A stretch of 64,000 nt of DNA from assembly GCA_044222225.1 (NCBI GenBank), contig JBGANR010000010.1, positions 1 through 64,000 of the forward strand, given 5' to 3'. The translations under genes and the position numbers were made by a program. This stretch comes from JBGANR01 sp044222225. Its GTDB lineage: Bacteria; Actinomycetota; Actinomycetes; Mycobacteriales; Mycobacteriaceae. The notes under the pieces are model-generated. The model had not been told where the DNA came from and did no database searches. It saw only the letters and a program-made list of their open reading frames with translations. Below, one piece after another: positions 27,676 through 35,267 of this stretch (positions within the stretch are counted from its first letter, which is position 1; every line of letters starts with the position of its first letter).

Positions 27676-28761
27676 ATGCCGCAGCAGGTCCGTGGTGTCA
27701 TCAGCCGTGCCAAGGGTGCGCCCGTCGAGTTGGTGGACATCGTCATCCCCGATCCCGGTCCGGGCGAGGTCGTCGTGAAGGTCGCGGCCTGCGGTGTCTG
27801 CCATACGGATCTGACGTATCGCGAGGGCGGGATCAACGACGAGTTCCCGTTCCTGCTGGGCCACGAGGCGGCGGGCATCGTCGAGACCGTCGGCGAGGGC
27901 GTCACCTCGGTCGAGCCGGGCGACTTCGTCGTGCTCAACTGGCGGGCCGTCTGCGGCGACTGCCGGGCGTGCAAGCGCGGGCGTCCGCAGTACTGTTTCT
28001 CGACGTTCAACGCCACCCAGAAGATGACTCTCACCGACGGTACCGAGCTGACGCCTGCGCTCGGCATCGGCGCGTTCGCCGACAAGACGCTGGTGCACGC
28101 GGGGCAGTGCACCAAGGTCGATCCCGATTCCGATCCCGCCGTCGTCGGCCTGCTGGGCTGCGGTGTCATGGCCGGGCTCGGTGCGGCCGTCAACACCGGC
28201 AACGTGGGCCGTGACGACACCGTCGCCGTCATCGGCTGCGGCGGCGTCGGCGACGCCGCGATCGCGGGTTCGGCTCTCGTCGGCGCGCGTCGCATCATCG
28301 CCGTCGACCGCGACCCGAAGAAGCTCGAGCTGGCCCGCGAGCTCGGCGCCACGCATACCGTCAACGCCTCCGAGGTGGACGCCGTCGAGGCGATCCAGGA
28401 GCTCACCGACGGCTTCGGCGCCGATGTCGTCATCGACGCCGTCGGCCGTCCGGAGACGTGGAAGCAGGCGTTCTACGCCCGTGATCTCGCGGGCACCGTC
28501 GTGCTCGTCGGCGTCCCGACCCCGGACATGACGCTCGAGATGCCGCTCATCGACTTCTTCGGCCGCGGCGGCTCGCTCAAGTCGTCCTGGTACGGCGACT
28601 GCCTGCCGGAGCGCGACTTCCCGACGCTCGTCGAGTTGTACAAGCAGGGACGGTTGCCGCTGGAGAAGTTCGTCTCCGAGCGCATCGGCATCGAGGACGT
28701 CGAAGAGGCGTTCCACACCATGCACGGCGGCGGCGTGCTGCGCTCGGTGGTCGTCCTGTGA
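27676..28761 (+). CDS. mscR: S-(hydroxymethyl)mycothiol dehydrogenase
   Basis: A 361-residue zinc alcohol dehydrogenase very similar to M. tuberculosis MscR (Rv2259). It oxidises the mycothiol adduct of formaldehyde to S-formylmycothiol and can act as an S-nitrosomycothiol reductase. Catalytic-zinc residues lie in ACGVCHTD (Cys39/Cys42) and GHEAAG (His63); four cysteines at 93, 96, 99 and 107 bind structural zinc; the NAD fold has GCGGVGDAAIAG. I chose the ATG at 27676 because AAGGAG is 8 nt upstream; the ATG at 27670 is only 2 nt from it. The stop overlaps the next gene's GTG. The cell therefore uses mycothiol, consistent with mshD at 53.3 kb. Confidence 0.95.
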   Translation: MPQQVRGVISRAKGAPVELVDIVIPDPGPGEVVVKVAACGVCHTDLTYREGGINDEFPFLLGHEAAGIVETVGEGVTSVEPGDFVVLNWRAVCGDCRACKRGRPQYCFSTFNATQKMTLTDGTELTPALGIGAFADKTLVHAGQCTKVDPDSDPAVVGLLGCGVMAGLGAAVNTGNVGRDDTVAVIGCGGVGDAAIAGSALVGARRIIAVDRDPKKLELARELGATHTVNASEVDAVEAIQELTDGFGADVVIDAVGRPETWKQAFYARDLAGTVVLVGVPTPDMTLEMPLIDFFGRGGSLKSSWYGDCLPERDFPTLVELYKQGRLPLEKFVSERIGIEDVEEAFHTMHGGGVLRSVVVL

Positions 28762-29384
28762 CGGCGCGGATCGAGCGCGTCGTCACGTCCGGCACGTTCT
28801 CGCTGGACGGCGGAACGTGGGACGTCGACAACAACGTGTGGCTGATCGGTGACGACGAGGAGGTCGTCGTCGTCGACGCCGCGCACTCCGCCGGACCGAT
28901 CGTCGACGCCGTCGCGGGCCGTCGTGTCGTGGCACTCGTGTGCACGCACGGGCACACCGATCACGTGACCGTCGCGCCGGAGCTGTCCGCGACGTTCGGC
29001 GTTCCGGTGCTGCTGCATCCGGGTGAGGAGCCGCTGTGGCGGATGAGCCATCCGGACGTCGATTACACGCCGCTGGCCGACGGGCAGCGGATCGACGTCG
29101 CCGGCGTCGAGATCGAGGTCATCCACACCCCGGGCCATTCGCCCGGCTCGGTGTGCCTGTCGGTGCCGGCGCTCGGCGCGCTGTGCTCCGGTGACACTCT
29201 GTTCCACGGCGGCCCGGGTGCGACGGGGCGCTCGTTCTCCGACTTCCCGACGATCATCGACTCGATCCGCGACCGGCTGCTCGCGCTGCCGGCGGAGACG
29301 GTTGTGCACACCGGCCATGGAGATTCGACGACCATCGGCGCCGAGGCGCCGGAGCTGGACGCCTGGATCGCCCGCGGTCACTGA
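28758..29384 (+). CDS. Metallo-beta-lactamase-fold hydrolase (mscR partner)
   Basis: A 208-residue MBL-fold hydrolase. The metal motif is THGHTDH (residues 63-69), followed by HTPGHSPGS and CSGDTLFHGGPG, and a C-terminal HTGHGDST supplying the last histidine. It overlaps mscR by GTGA, as Rv2260 follows Rv2259 in M. tuberculosis. The likely job is to hydrolyse S-formylmycothiol or a related mycothiol thioester after MscR, giving formate and free mycothiol; this is inference from linkage and from glyoxalase-II likeness. Confidence 0.88.
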   Translation: MTARIERVVTSGTFSLDGGTWDVDNNVWLIGDDEEVVVVDAAHSAGPIVDAVAGRRVVALVCTHGHTDHVTVAPELSATFGVPVLLHPGEEPLWRMSHPDVDYTPLADGQRIDVAGVEIEVIHTPGHSPGSVCLSVPALGALCSGDTLFHGGPGATGRSFSDFPTIIDSIRDRLLALPAETVVHTGHGDSTTIGAEAPELDAWIARGH

Positions 29385-29414
29385 TCAGACGACGGCGCAG
29401 CCGTCGGCGAACGC

Positions 29415-29461
29415 CATACGCATGTCGACCCGGCCGAAACGGCCGGGTCGACATGCGTATG
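29415..29461. terminator. 47-nt perfect palindrome, two-way terminator
   Basis: Arms of 22 bp (29415-29436 and 29440-29461) pair perfectly around AAA; the stem includes GTCGACCCGGCCG. It lies between the MBL gene and the converging TetR gene. Confidence 0.75.
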
Positions 29462-29500
29462 CGGGGTCGTCGCCACTGGGTCCATACGGTGGGCGGGCGC

Positions 29501-30154
29501 TCAGACCCTGTCGCGAGCGTCGGCCAGCGCCCGTTCGGCGTCGGCGCGAGCGACCCCGTGGCCCACGGCGAGCGTCACGAACATCGACTCGGCGACGGCG
29601 TCCCGCACTCCCGGCAGGTGTCCGGCGATCTCGAGCATCGCGAGGCCGTGGGTGGCGCTCCACGTCTCGCCCGCGCGCAGCAGCAATGCGGTCTCGTCGG
29701 CGTCGTCGCCTGCGGCGCGGCGGATGATGTCGGTCATCGCCGTGAACGCGCGCAGCCCGGCCGGCGAGTTGGTCGGACGCCCGTGCTGGAGGAGGTCCTT
29801 GCGGCCGCCGGCGGCCCATTCGGGTGACGTGTACTGAAACATCAGCGTGTACAGCTGCGGGTGCGTGGTCGCGAAGCGCAGGTAGGCGAAGCCCTGGGCG
29901 ATGAGGTCGGCCAGTGGATCGGCGGTGACGCCGACGGCGTGGAGCGCATCGGCGAACTCGGCGAAACCGCGCTCGCAGACGGCCGCCGCCACACCGCCGA
30001 CGCTGCCGAAGTGGGTGTAGACGCGCATGGTCGACGTCCCCGCGGCGGTGGCGAGCCGGCGGGCGGTCAGCGCGCCGACCCCCTCGGACGTGACGATGGC
30101 GTAGGCGGCGTCGACGATGGACTCTGGACGGAAGGACTCTGGACGGGAACTCAT
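29501..30154 (-). CDS. TetR-family regulator (WHG-domain type)
   Basis: A 217-residue regulator. The helix-turn-helix occupies residues about 12-55 (LTARRLATAAGTSTMRVYTHFGS). The ligand domain resembles the TetR_C WHG group (FAYLRFATTHPQLYTLMF). The N-terminus has a small duplication, RPESF-RPES, coded by a direct DNA repeat. It is divergent from the carotenoid oxygenase gene and the 30-bp region between holds two identical-type palindromes, one over its own -10 and start. It is almost certainly the repressor of both genes. Confidence 0.9.
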   Translation of the reverse strand: MSSRPESFRPESIVDAAYAIVTSEGVGALTARRLATAAGTSTMRVYTHFGSVGGVAAAVCERGFAEFADALHAVGVTADPLADLIAQGFAYLRFATTHPQLYTLMFQYTSPEWAAGGRKDLLQHGRPTNSPAGLRAFTAMTDIIRRAAGDDADETALLLRAGETWSATHGLAMLEIAGHLPGVRDAVAESMFVTLAVGHGVARADAERALADARDRV

Positions 30155-30189
30155 AACAGCGTTATAGTTACCCGTATAACAACGTTATG
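30152..30189. promoter_or_regulatory. Mirror-symmetric divergent promoter with two TetR operators
   Basis: ATAAC-AGC-GTTAT (30153-30165) and ATAAC-AAC-GTTAT (30176-30188), centres 23 bp apart, each overlie a -10 hexamer TATAAC followed after 6 nt by ATG, one on each strand (ATG at 30154 minus and at 30187 plus). A repressor on both sites would block both leaderless promoters. Confidence 0.7.
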
Positions 30190-30210
30190 ACCAGCGAACC
30201 GGAGGTCGTC

Positions 30211-31659
30211 ATGACCGCAACGATCCAGAACCGCTTTCTGAACGCCGAGTTCGCGCCCGTGCGACGCGAACTCACCGAGTTCGACCTCGCCGTCACGGGG
30301 ACATTGCCGGACTGGCTCGACGGCCGCTACCTGCGGACGGGCCCCAACCCGATCGCCGACGTCGACCCCGACACCTACAACTGGTTCACCGGCGACGGCA
30401 TGGTGCACGGCGTCCGGCTCTCCGGCGGGCGGGCGCTCTGGTACCGCAACCGCTGGGTCGATTCGGCCGAGACCGGCCGGCTTCTCGGCCGTCCGGGTCC
30501 GGACGAGACGGGCCGCTCGTTCCTGCACGGGCCGGGCGCCAACACCAACGTCATCGGCTTCCGCGGGCGGACGCTGGCGCTCGTCGAGGCGGGGCTGGCC
30601 TGCGCCGAGCTGTCCGACGAACTCGAGACGCTCGACGTCTGCGACTTCGACGGCACGATCCGCGGCGGCTACACCGCCCACCCCATCGAGGATCCGGATA
30701 CGGGCGAGTTGCACGCGATCTCGTACAACTTCGGCATGGGCGACAAGGTGTCGTACAGCGTCATCGGCACCGACGGTCGGGCGCGCCGGACGGTCGACGT
30801 CACCGTCGGCGGCAGTCCGATGATGCACGCCTTCTCCCTGTCGGAGCGTCACGTCGTCGTCTACGACCTGCCGGTCACCTTCGACACGAAGCAGGCCGTC
30901 ACCGGTTCCGTGCCGGCGCCGCTGCGCGGGTTCGCGTCGCTGGCGATGAGCGCCGCGGTCGGCCGCGTTCGGATGCCGCACGTCATCGCCGACAGGCTGC
31001 CGCCGTCGACGTCCGGTGCGCTGCCGTACAGCTGGAATCCGCACTACCGGGCCCGCGTCGGGGTCATGCCGCGCGAAGGTGGCGACGCCGACGTCCGCTG
31101 GCTCGACGTCGACCCGTGCTTCGTCTACCACCCGCTCAACGCCCACGACGTCGGCAGCACGGTCGTCGTCGACCTCGTCGTGCACGAGCGGACGTTCGAT
31201 CGTGATCACAGCGGTCCGTCCGAGGGGCATCCGCGGCTGGAGCGTTGGACGCTCGACCCTGCGGCGACGTCGGTGCGGCGCGAGCGCCTCTCCGACGTCG
31301 AACTCGAGTTCCCGCGCATCGACGAGCGGCGCACCGGGCGCGAGCACCGCTACGGCTGGGCGGTCGGCGGCCCGAGTGACGACATCACCCTCGAGACGCT
31401 GACCCTCGTCGACGCCCGCGGTGGCGATCCGCTGCGCCGCTCGTTCGGCCCGACGAAGCGGGTGGGCGAGTTCGTCTTCCACCCGCGTGACCCGCACGCC
31501 CCCGAGGGCGACGGCGTCGTCATGGGCCTGGTCACCGACCTCGCCGACGACTCGACCCAACTGCGCGTCCTCGACGCGCTGACGCTGGAGGACGTCGCCG
31601 CGGTGCGGTTGCCGCAGCGGGTGCCGACGGGTTTTCATGGCAACTGGCTGCTGGCCTGA
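30211..31659 (+). CDS. Carotenoid oxygenase family protein
   Basis: A 482-residue member of the carotenoid cleavage/retinal pigment epithelium RPE65 family, iron(II) dioxygenases that split C=C bonds in carotenoids, apocarotenoids or stilbenes. The opening QNRFLNAEFAPVRRELTEFDL and GTLPDWLDGRYLRTGPNP are typical, and the four iron histidines are seen in GYTAHPIED, MMHAFSLS, YHPLNAHD and the C-terminal GFHGNW. I chose the ATG at 30211, which has GGAGG close upstream; the in-frame ATG at 30187 would be used if the transcript begins there, adding 8 residues. Controlled by the divergent TetR. The substrate is unknown. Confidence 0.9.
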   Translation: MTATIQNRFLNAEFAPVRRELTEFDLAVTGTLPDWLDGRYLRTGPNPIADVDPDTYNWFTGDGMVHGVRLSGGRALWYRNRWVDSAETGRLLGRPGPDETGRSFLHGPGANTNVIGFRGRTLALVEAGLACAELSDELETLDVCDFDGTIRGGYTAHPIEDPDTGELHAISYNFGMGDKVSYSVIGTDGRARRTVDVTVGGSPMMHAFSLSERHVVVYDLPVTFDTKQAVTGSVPAPLRGFASLAMSAAVGRVRMPHVIADRLPPSTSGALPYSWNPHYRARVGVMPREGGDADVRWLDVDPCFVYHPLNAHDVGSTVVVDLVVHERTFDRDHSGPSEGHPRLERWTLDPAATSVRRERLSDVELEFPRIDERRTGREHRYGWAVGGPSDDITLETLTLVDARGGDPLRRSFGPTKRVGEFVFHPRDPHAPEGDGVVMGLVTDLADDSTQLRVLDALTLEDVAAVRLPQRVPTGFHGNWLLA

Positions 31660-31674
31660 GACGCGGGTCGGCCC

Positions 31675-31698
31675 GGCCGACGTTTGTGGACGTCGGCC
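31675..31698. terminator. Hairpin after the carotenoid oxygenase gene
   Basis: GGCCGACGT / ACGTCGGCC arms with a TTGTGG loop, 16 nt after the stop. Confidence 0.65.
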
Positions 31699-31893
31699 AA
31701 CGATGTGATCGGCGAGTGCCGCGACGTCGAGATAGTCACGCACGGCTTTTCGCTGCAGGAGAAGTGCGATCTTGATGCGAGTGGCTTCCTGCGGCGTCGG
31801 CAGAGTAAGTGTCTTTCCGCCGAACGTCAGCGTCGGCTCGTCCTTCTCGGTGCTACGCCGTAAGGCAACCGAGCGGTACCACGTGAACGCCAT
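31699..31893 (-). pseudogene. Fragment resembling an AbiEii-type nucleotidyltransferase
   Basis: About 65 residues in the minus frame (TLTLPTPQEATRIKIALLL, then QRKAVRDYLDVAALADHI) look like the C-terminal part of proteins in the AbiEii/nucleotidyltransferase toxin group, where RDYLDVAAL-type helices are common. The likeness stops at the hairpin 31675-31698, beyond which the frame runs antisense through the carotenoid oxygenase gene. The N-terminal catalytic half is absent and its first 41 bases overlap the ATPase gene in another frame. I read it as a remnant; the family is suggested, not certain. Confidence 0.35.
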
Positions 31894-33109
31894 CTGGGCG
31901 GGTATACGCGTAGCGGCCGCCGGTGATGACGACGAGCGCCGCCGGCGGCGGCGTGCGGGTCGGGTCGAGCTTGTCGACGAATGCCAGCAAGGCCGATGCG
32001 GCTTCGTCGTCGCGGGAGGCCGCGAGCTTCACTTCCGCCGCTATCCACTGCCCGTCGCGACGTTCGACGACGGCGTCGACCTCGCGACCGGCGGAGTCGC
32101 GATAGTGGCGGACTTCTGCGTCGAGAGGTTGAGAGTAGGCGCGTAGGTCGCGCACGACCAATGACTCGAAGAGCTGCCCGAAGTACTCGAGGTCGGCGAG
32201 CAGCCGGTCGGGTCCCGCGCCGACTGCGGCGGCGGCGAGCGACGGGTCGGTGAAGTGTCGTTTCGGGGCCTTACGTATCTGGTCGCGGGATCGTAGGTGC
32301 GGTCCCCAGCTGGGCTGGTCCTCGACGACGAAGACGCGGCCGAGCGCGGCGAGATAGGCGCCGATGGTCTCGTGCGTCGTCGGCGCCACTGCTGAGACGT
32401 CCCGCGCGATGGCGGACAGGCTCGCCTCGGTGCCGGTGACCCGGCCGAGGGATCGGATCAGCCGGAGAAGGCCGTCGGGGTGTCGCGCAGGCTCCGCGTC
32501 GAGGCGCGGGACGTCGATGCGTGCGACGTCGTCGAGGTAAGAGGTGAGGATCCTCGCCGCCCGCGCGGGCGGTCGGCGTATGAGGCCGGGCCAGCCGCCG
32601 CGCACCGTCAGTGCCGCGAGATCGTCGACGGTCAGCGGGGAGACGCCGTGCGCCGTGTACGGGGCGGGGTCGAAGAGATCTCGCAGCGACACCTGTCGGG
32701 AGGAGTCGCCGGACTCGGCCAACGACATGGGGCGCATCCGCAGCCGCACGATGCGTCCGGCTCCCGAGTGTCGAGTGGCGTCGTCGGCGGGAACGGCCGA
32801 GCCGGCGAGGATGAAGGCGGCATCGGGATCGTTGTCGACGGCGGCCCGGACCTGATTCCACACGCCAGGGGTGAGTTGCCACTCGTCGATGAATCGTGGC
32901 TGTGGGCCGTCGAGGAGGCGGACGGGATCGAACTTCGCCAGCCGTGCGGCCTGGACGTCGATGTCCAGTTGCACGGCACTCGCGGCATGGTGACTGCCGG
33001 TCGCGGACTTACCGCAGGCGCGTGGTCCTTCGAGTAGAACGGCACCACCGTCGGTCACGATCTCGACCAACAGGGAGTCCACGAGGCGTGGGATGTAGTT
33101 CGAGGTCAC
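31853..33109 (-). CDS. AAA-type ATPase with DUF4143 domain
   Basis: A 418-residue ATPase of the AAA_14/DUF4143 group. Walker A is GPRACGKSA (residues 28-36), Walker B PRFIDEWQ (71-78), then a sensor region LAGSAV. Residues about 190-350 hold the DUF4143 helical part with a degenerate nuclease-like core (EVRHYRDSAGREVDAVVERRDGQWIAAEVKL), whose Asp...Glu-x-Lys pattern recalls restriction-type nucleases. The cellular role of this family is not settled. The GTG start is leaderless (TACCAT, 33117-33122, 7 nt upstream) and is preceded by four 23-bp repeats. A toxin-like remnant follows it. Its patchy family distribution suggests horizontal mobility. Confidence 0.85.
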   Translation of the reverse strand: MTSNYIPRLVDSLLVEIVTDGGAVLLEGPRACGKSATGSHHAASAVQLDIDVQAARLAKFDPVRLLDGPQPRFIDEWQLTPGVWNQVRAAVDNDPDAAFILAGSAVPADDATRHSGAGRIVRLRMRPMSLAESGDSSRQVSLRDLFDPAPYTAHGVSPLTVDDLAALTVRGGWPGLIRRPPARAARILTSYLDDVARIDVPRLDAEPARHPDGLLRLIRSLGRVTGTEASLSAIARDVSAVAPTTHETIGAYLAALGRVFVVEDQPSWGPHLRSRDQIRKAPKRHFTDPSLAAAAVGAGPDRLLADLEYFGQLFESLVVRDLRAYSQPLDAEVRHYRDSAGREVDAVVERRDGQWIAAEVKLAASRDDEAASALLAFVDKLDPTRTPPPAALVVITGGRYAYTRPDGVHVVPLGCLTA

Positions 33110-33127
33110 AGCCTTGATGGTAGCGCC

Positions 33128-33214
33128 AGACCGCAGTTTGTGGAGGTCTCAGACCGCAGTTTGTGGAGCTTCCAGACCGCAGTTTGTGGAGATCTCAGAC
33201 CGCAGTTTATGAAA
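33128..33214. repeat. Four tandem 23-bp repeats upstream of the ATPase gene
   Basis: Core AGACCGCAGTTTGTGGAG occurs at 33128-33145, 33151-33168 and 33174-33191, with a diverged fourth copy at 33197-33214; spacers are 5 nt, giving an exact 23-bp period. The array starts 6 bp upstream of the ATPase -10 element and ends 13 bp from the glutamate-cysteine ligase stop. It looks like an iterated protein-binding site. Confidence 0.85.
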
Positions 33215-33226
33215 CGCCCGTTACGG

Positions 33227-34735
33227 CTATACCGACCAGGTGTGCACCGGCTCGCCCTCGTGCATGAGCGTGACGTAGTCGCGCAGCATCCCGGCGAGCG
33301 CCTGGTCGCGGGTCTCGCCTGCATCCTCGCGAGCCGCGACGGCCGTGCGCTGCCACATCGACCCGGTCTGCCGTGAGACGCAACGTCCCTCGATCACCGA
33401 GAGATACCGCGACCGGGACCGGCTGCCGACACCGAACGCCCGCAGCCCGGCGTCCGCGATCGGCAGCAGACGGCGCAGGACGAGCTCGTCGGGGCTGATC
33501 CAGCCCACGTTCGGCCAGTAGAGGCTGGCGTCGAGGCCGTCGCGAGCGCCCGAATGCAGGTTCTCCGTGGCGGCGTCGAAGCTCATCTGCGTCCACAGCG
33601 GACGGTCGGCCTCGACGAGCCCGCGGACGAGCCCGTAGTAGAAGGCGGAGTTCGCCATCGTGTCGAGCACCGTCGGCCCGGCCGGCAGCACGCGGTTCTC
33701 CACCCGCAGGTGCGCGTGGCCGTCGACGACGTCGTACACCGGCCTGTTCCAGCGGTAGACGGTGCCGTTGTGCAGCCGCAGTTCGCTCAGCTCGGGGACG
33801 ATGCCCTTGTCGACCTGCTCCAGCGGGTCGACGTCGCTGCACACGGGCAGCAGGGCGGGGAAGTAGCGCGTGTTCTCCTCGAAGAGGTCGAAGATCGACG
33901 TGATCCACCGCTCGCCGAACCACACCCGCGGCCGAACGCCCTGGTTCCGCAGCTCGACGGGCCGGGTGTCGGTCGCCTGCTCGAAGACGGGGATGCGGCT
34001 CTCGTGCCACAGCGCCTTGCCCGCCATGAACGGCGAGTTCGCGGCGACGGCCACCTGGACGCCGGCGATCGCCTGCGCGGCGTTCCAGTGATCGGCGAAG
34101 TCCTCCGGCGCCACCCGCAGATGCAACTGCAGCGACGTGCAGGCCGCCTCGGGAAGGATCGTCGAATGCGTCGAGTCCAGCCGCTCGCCGCCGCGCCGTC
34201 CCGGCAGCGGGACGCCGTCGATCTCCAGCTCGATGTCCTCGCCCCGCGCCGCGAAGACCTGCTGGTTGAGCAGGTCGTAGCGGGGGTTGCCGGAGAACCA
34301 ATGGTGCTCGAAGTGCTCGTCTCGCAGCGTCGGCAGCATGCCGATCATGACGAGTTGGCTGTCGCTGAGACGCGCTCGCTCGTCGGCGCGGTTGAGGCTT
34401 TCGCGCAGCGACTCCTCCAGGGAGATCGTCGACGCGTCGACGAACGGCCGCGGCGCGACGTTGATCTCGATGTTGAACTGGCCGAGCTCCGTCTGGAAGT
34501 CCGGGTCGGCGATCGCCGCCAGCGCGGCGGCATTGGCCTTCGCCGGCTGCATGTCCACGTCGACGAGGTTGAGTTCGACCTCCATGCCGAGCAGCGGCTC
34601 CGGCGTCTTGCCCTCGTCGGTGAACAGCCCTTCGGCCAGCATCCGCGCCACCGCCTCGGTGCCCCGCTGAACCTTCGTGCGGAACCGCATGCGGTCCTCG
34701 CGTGTGAATTCGCGCGCGTCGACCTCAGCGCCCAT
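33227..34735 (-). CDS. Glutamate-cysteine ligase family protein
   Basis: A 502-residue ATP-dependent carboxylate-amine ligase. The glutamate/ATP core appears as LLGMEVELNLVD (residues about 48-59), FNIEINVAPRPF, the central STHSTILPEAACTSLQLHLRV, and ENRVLPAGPTVLDTMANSAF. It resembles the actinobacterial glutamate-cysteine ligase-like enzymes; since these cells use mycothiol, the product may be gamma-glutamylcysteine for ergothioneine or an unknown gamma-glutamyl amide. The ATG at 34735 has GGGAGAGG 3-4 nt upstream; an earlier frame extension to 34792 lacks a site. Single gene. Confidence 0.82.
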   Translation of the reverse strand: MGAEVDAREFTREDRMRFRTKVQRGTEAVARMLAEGLFTDEGKTPEPLLGMEVELNLVDVDMQPAKANAAALAAIADPDFQTELGQFNIEINVAPRPFVDASTISLEESLRESLNRADERARLSDSQLVMIGMLPTLRDEHFEHHWFSGNPRYDLLNQQVFAARGEDIELEIDGVPLPGRRGGERLDSTHSTILPEAACTSLQLHLRVAPEDFADHWNAAQAIAGVQVAVAANSPFMAGKALWHESRIPVFEQATDTRPVELRNQGVRPRVWFGERWITSIFDLFEENTRYFPALLPVCSDVDPLEQVDKGIVPELSELRLHNGTVYRWNRPVYDVVDGHAHLRVENRVLPAGPTVLDTMANSAFYYGLVRGLVEADRPLWTQMSFDAATENLHSGARDGLDASLYWPNVGWISPDELVLRRLLPIADAGLRAFGVGSRSRSRYLSVIEGRCVSRQTGSMWQRTAVAAREDAGETRDQALAGMLRDYVTLMHEGEPVHTWSV

Positions 34736-34849
34736 GACCTCTCCCTTCCGATGGTCAGAGCCGGCGCGCCGACGTGACCGCGTCCGGATCAATCAAACTC
34801 GTGCAACTCGGCGTCGATGACGCGGTGCCATCGTGGCACGATCGTCGAC

Positions 34850-35257
34850 GTGGCAGGGGCGAAGCGAACCGATCCGTCGGATGCGCGGAACGCACTGGTC
34901 GAGGTGGCGGATTGGTTACGAGACGCGGACTCCGCGGAACCGGCGCGGCCGGTGCTCGCGCGCGCTGTTCGGCTTTCCGCGCGGCTGCTCGCGGACGTCG
35001 CACCCGGCTCGGCCGTCGAGGTGCGGGTGCCGCCGTTCGTGGCGGTGCAGTGCATCGAGGGACCGCGACACACGCGGGGGACGCCGCCGAACGTCGTCGA
35101 GACCGATCCGCGTACCTGGCTGCTGCTTGTTTCGGGCTTGACGGACTTCGCGGACGCGGTGGCGGACGGCTCGGTCAGCGCGTCCGGCGGCCGGGCGGGC
35201 GACGTGGCGGGCCGGCTGCCGCTGCTGCCGGTCGGGCGGGGCCGTTCGCTCGGCTAA
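34850..35257 (+). CDS. Sterol-carrier-like small protein (Rv0807-like)
   Basis: A 135-residue protein matching the small actinobacterial family annotated as sterol carrier family protein, always next to purF (Rv0807 in M. tuberculosis). The segments GSAVEVRVPPFVAVQCIEGPRHTRGTPPNVVETDP and WLLLVSGLTDFADAVADGSVSASG resemble the SCP2-like core. No catalytic residues are visible. GTG start; an in-frame GTG lies at no better site. Its TAA stop forms the first half of the purF -10 box, so the two genes cannot share much spacing and may be regulated together. Function unknown. Confidence 0.78.
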   Translation: MAGAKRTDPSDARNALVEVADWLRDADSAEPARPVLARAVRLSARLLADVAPGSAVEVRVPPFVAVQCIEGPRHTRGTPPNVVETDPRTWLLLVSGLTDFADAVADGSVSASGGRAGDVAGRLPLLPVGRGRSLG

Positions 35258-35260
35258 AAT
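35255..35260 (+). promoter_or_regulatory. -10 element of purF
   Basis: TAAAAT, 7 nt before the purF GTG at 35268, is the best -10 match in the window; its first three bases are the stop codon of the preceding gene. Confidence 0.6.
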
Positions 35261-35267
35261 AGGCCGC

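Noticed and set aside
33128..33214. Possible CRISPR array
   Set aside because: Spacers are only 5 nt and nearly identical, there are four copies, and no cas genes are near; an iterated binding site fits better.
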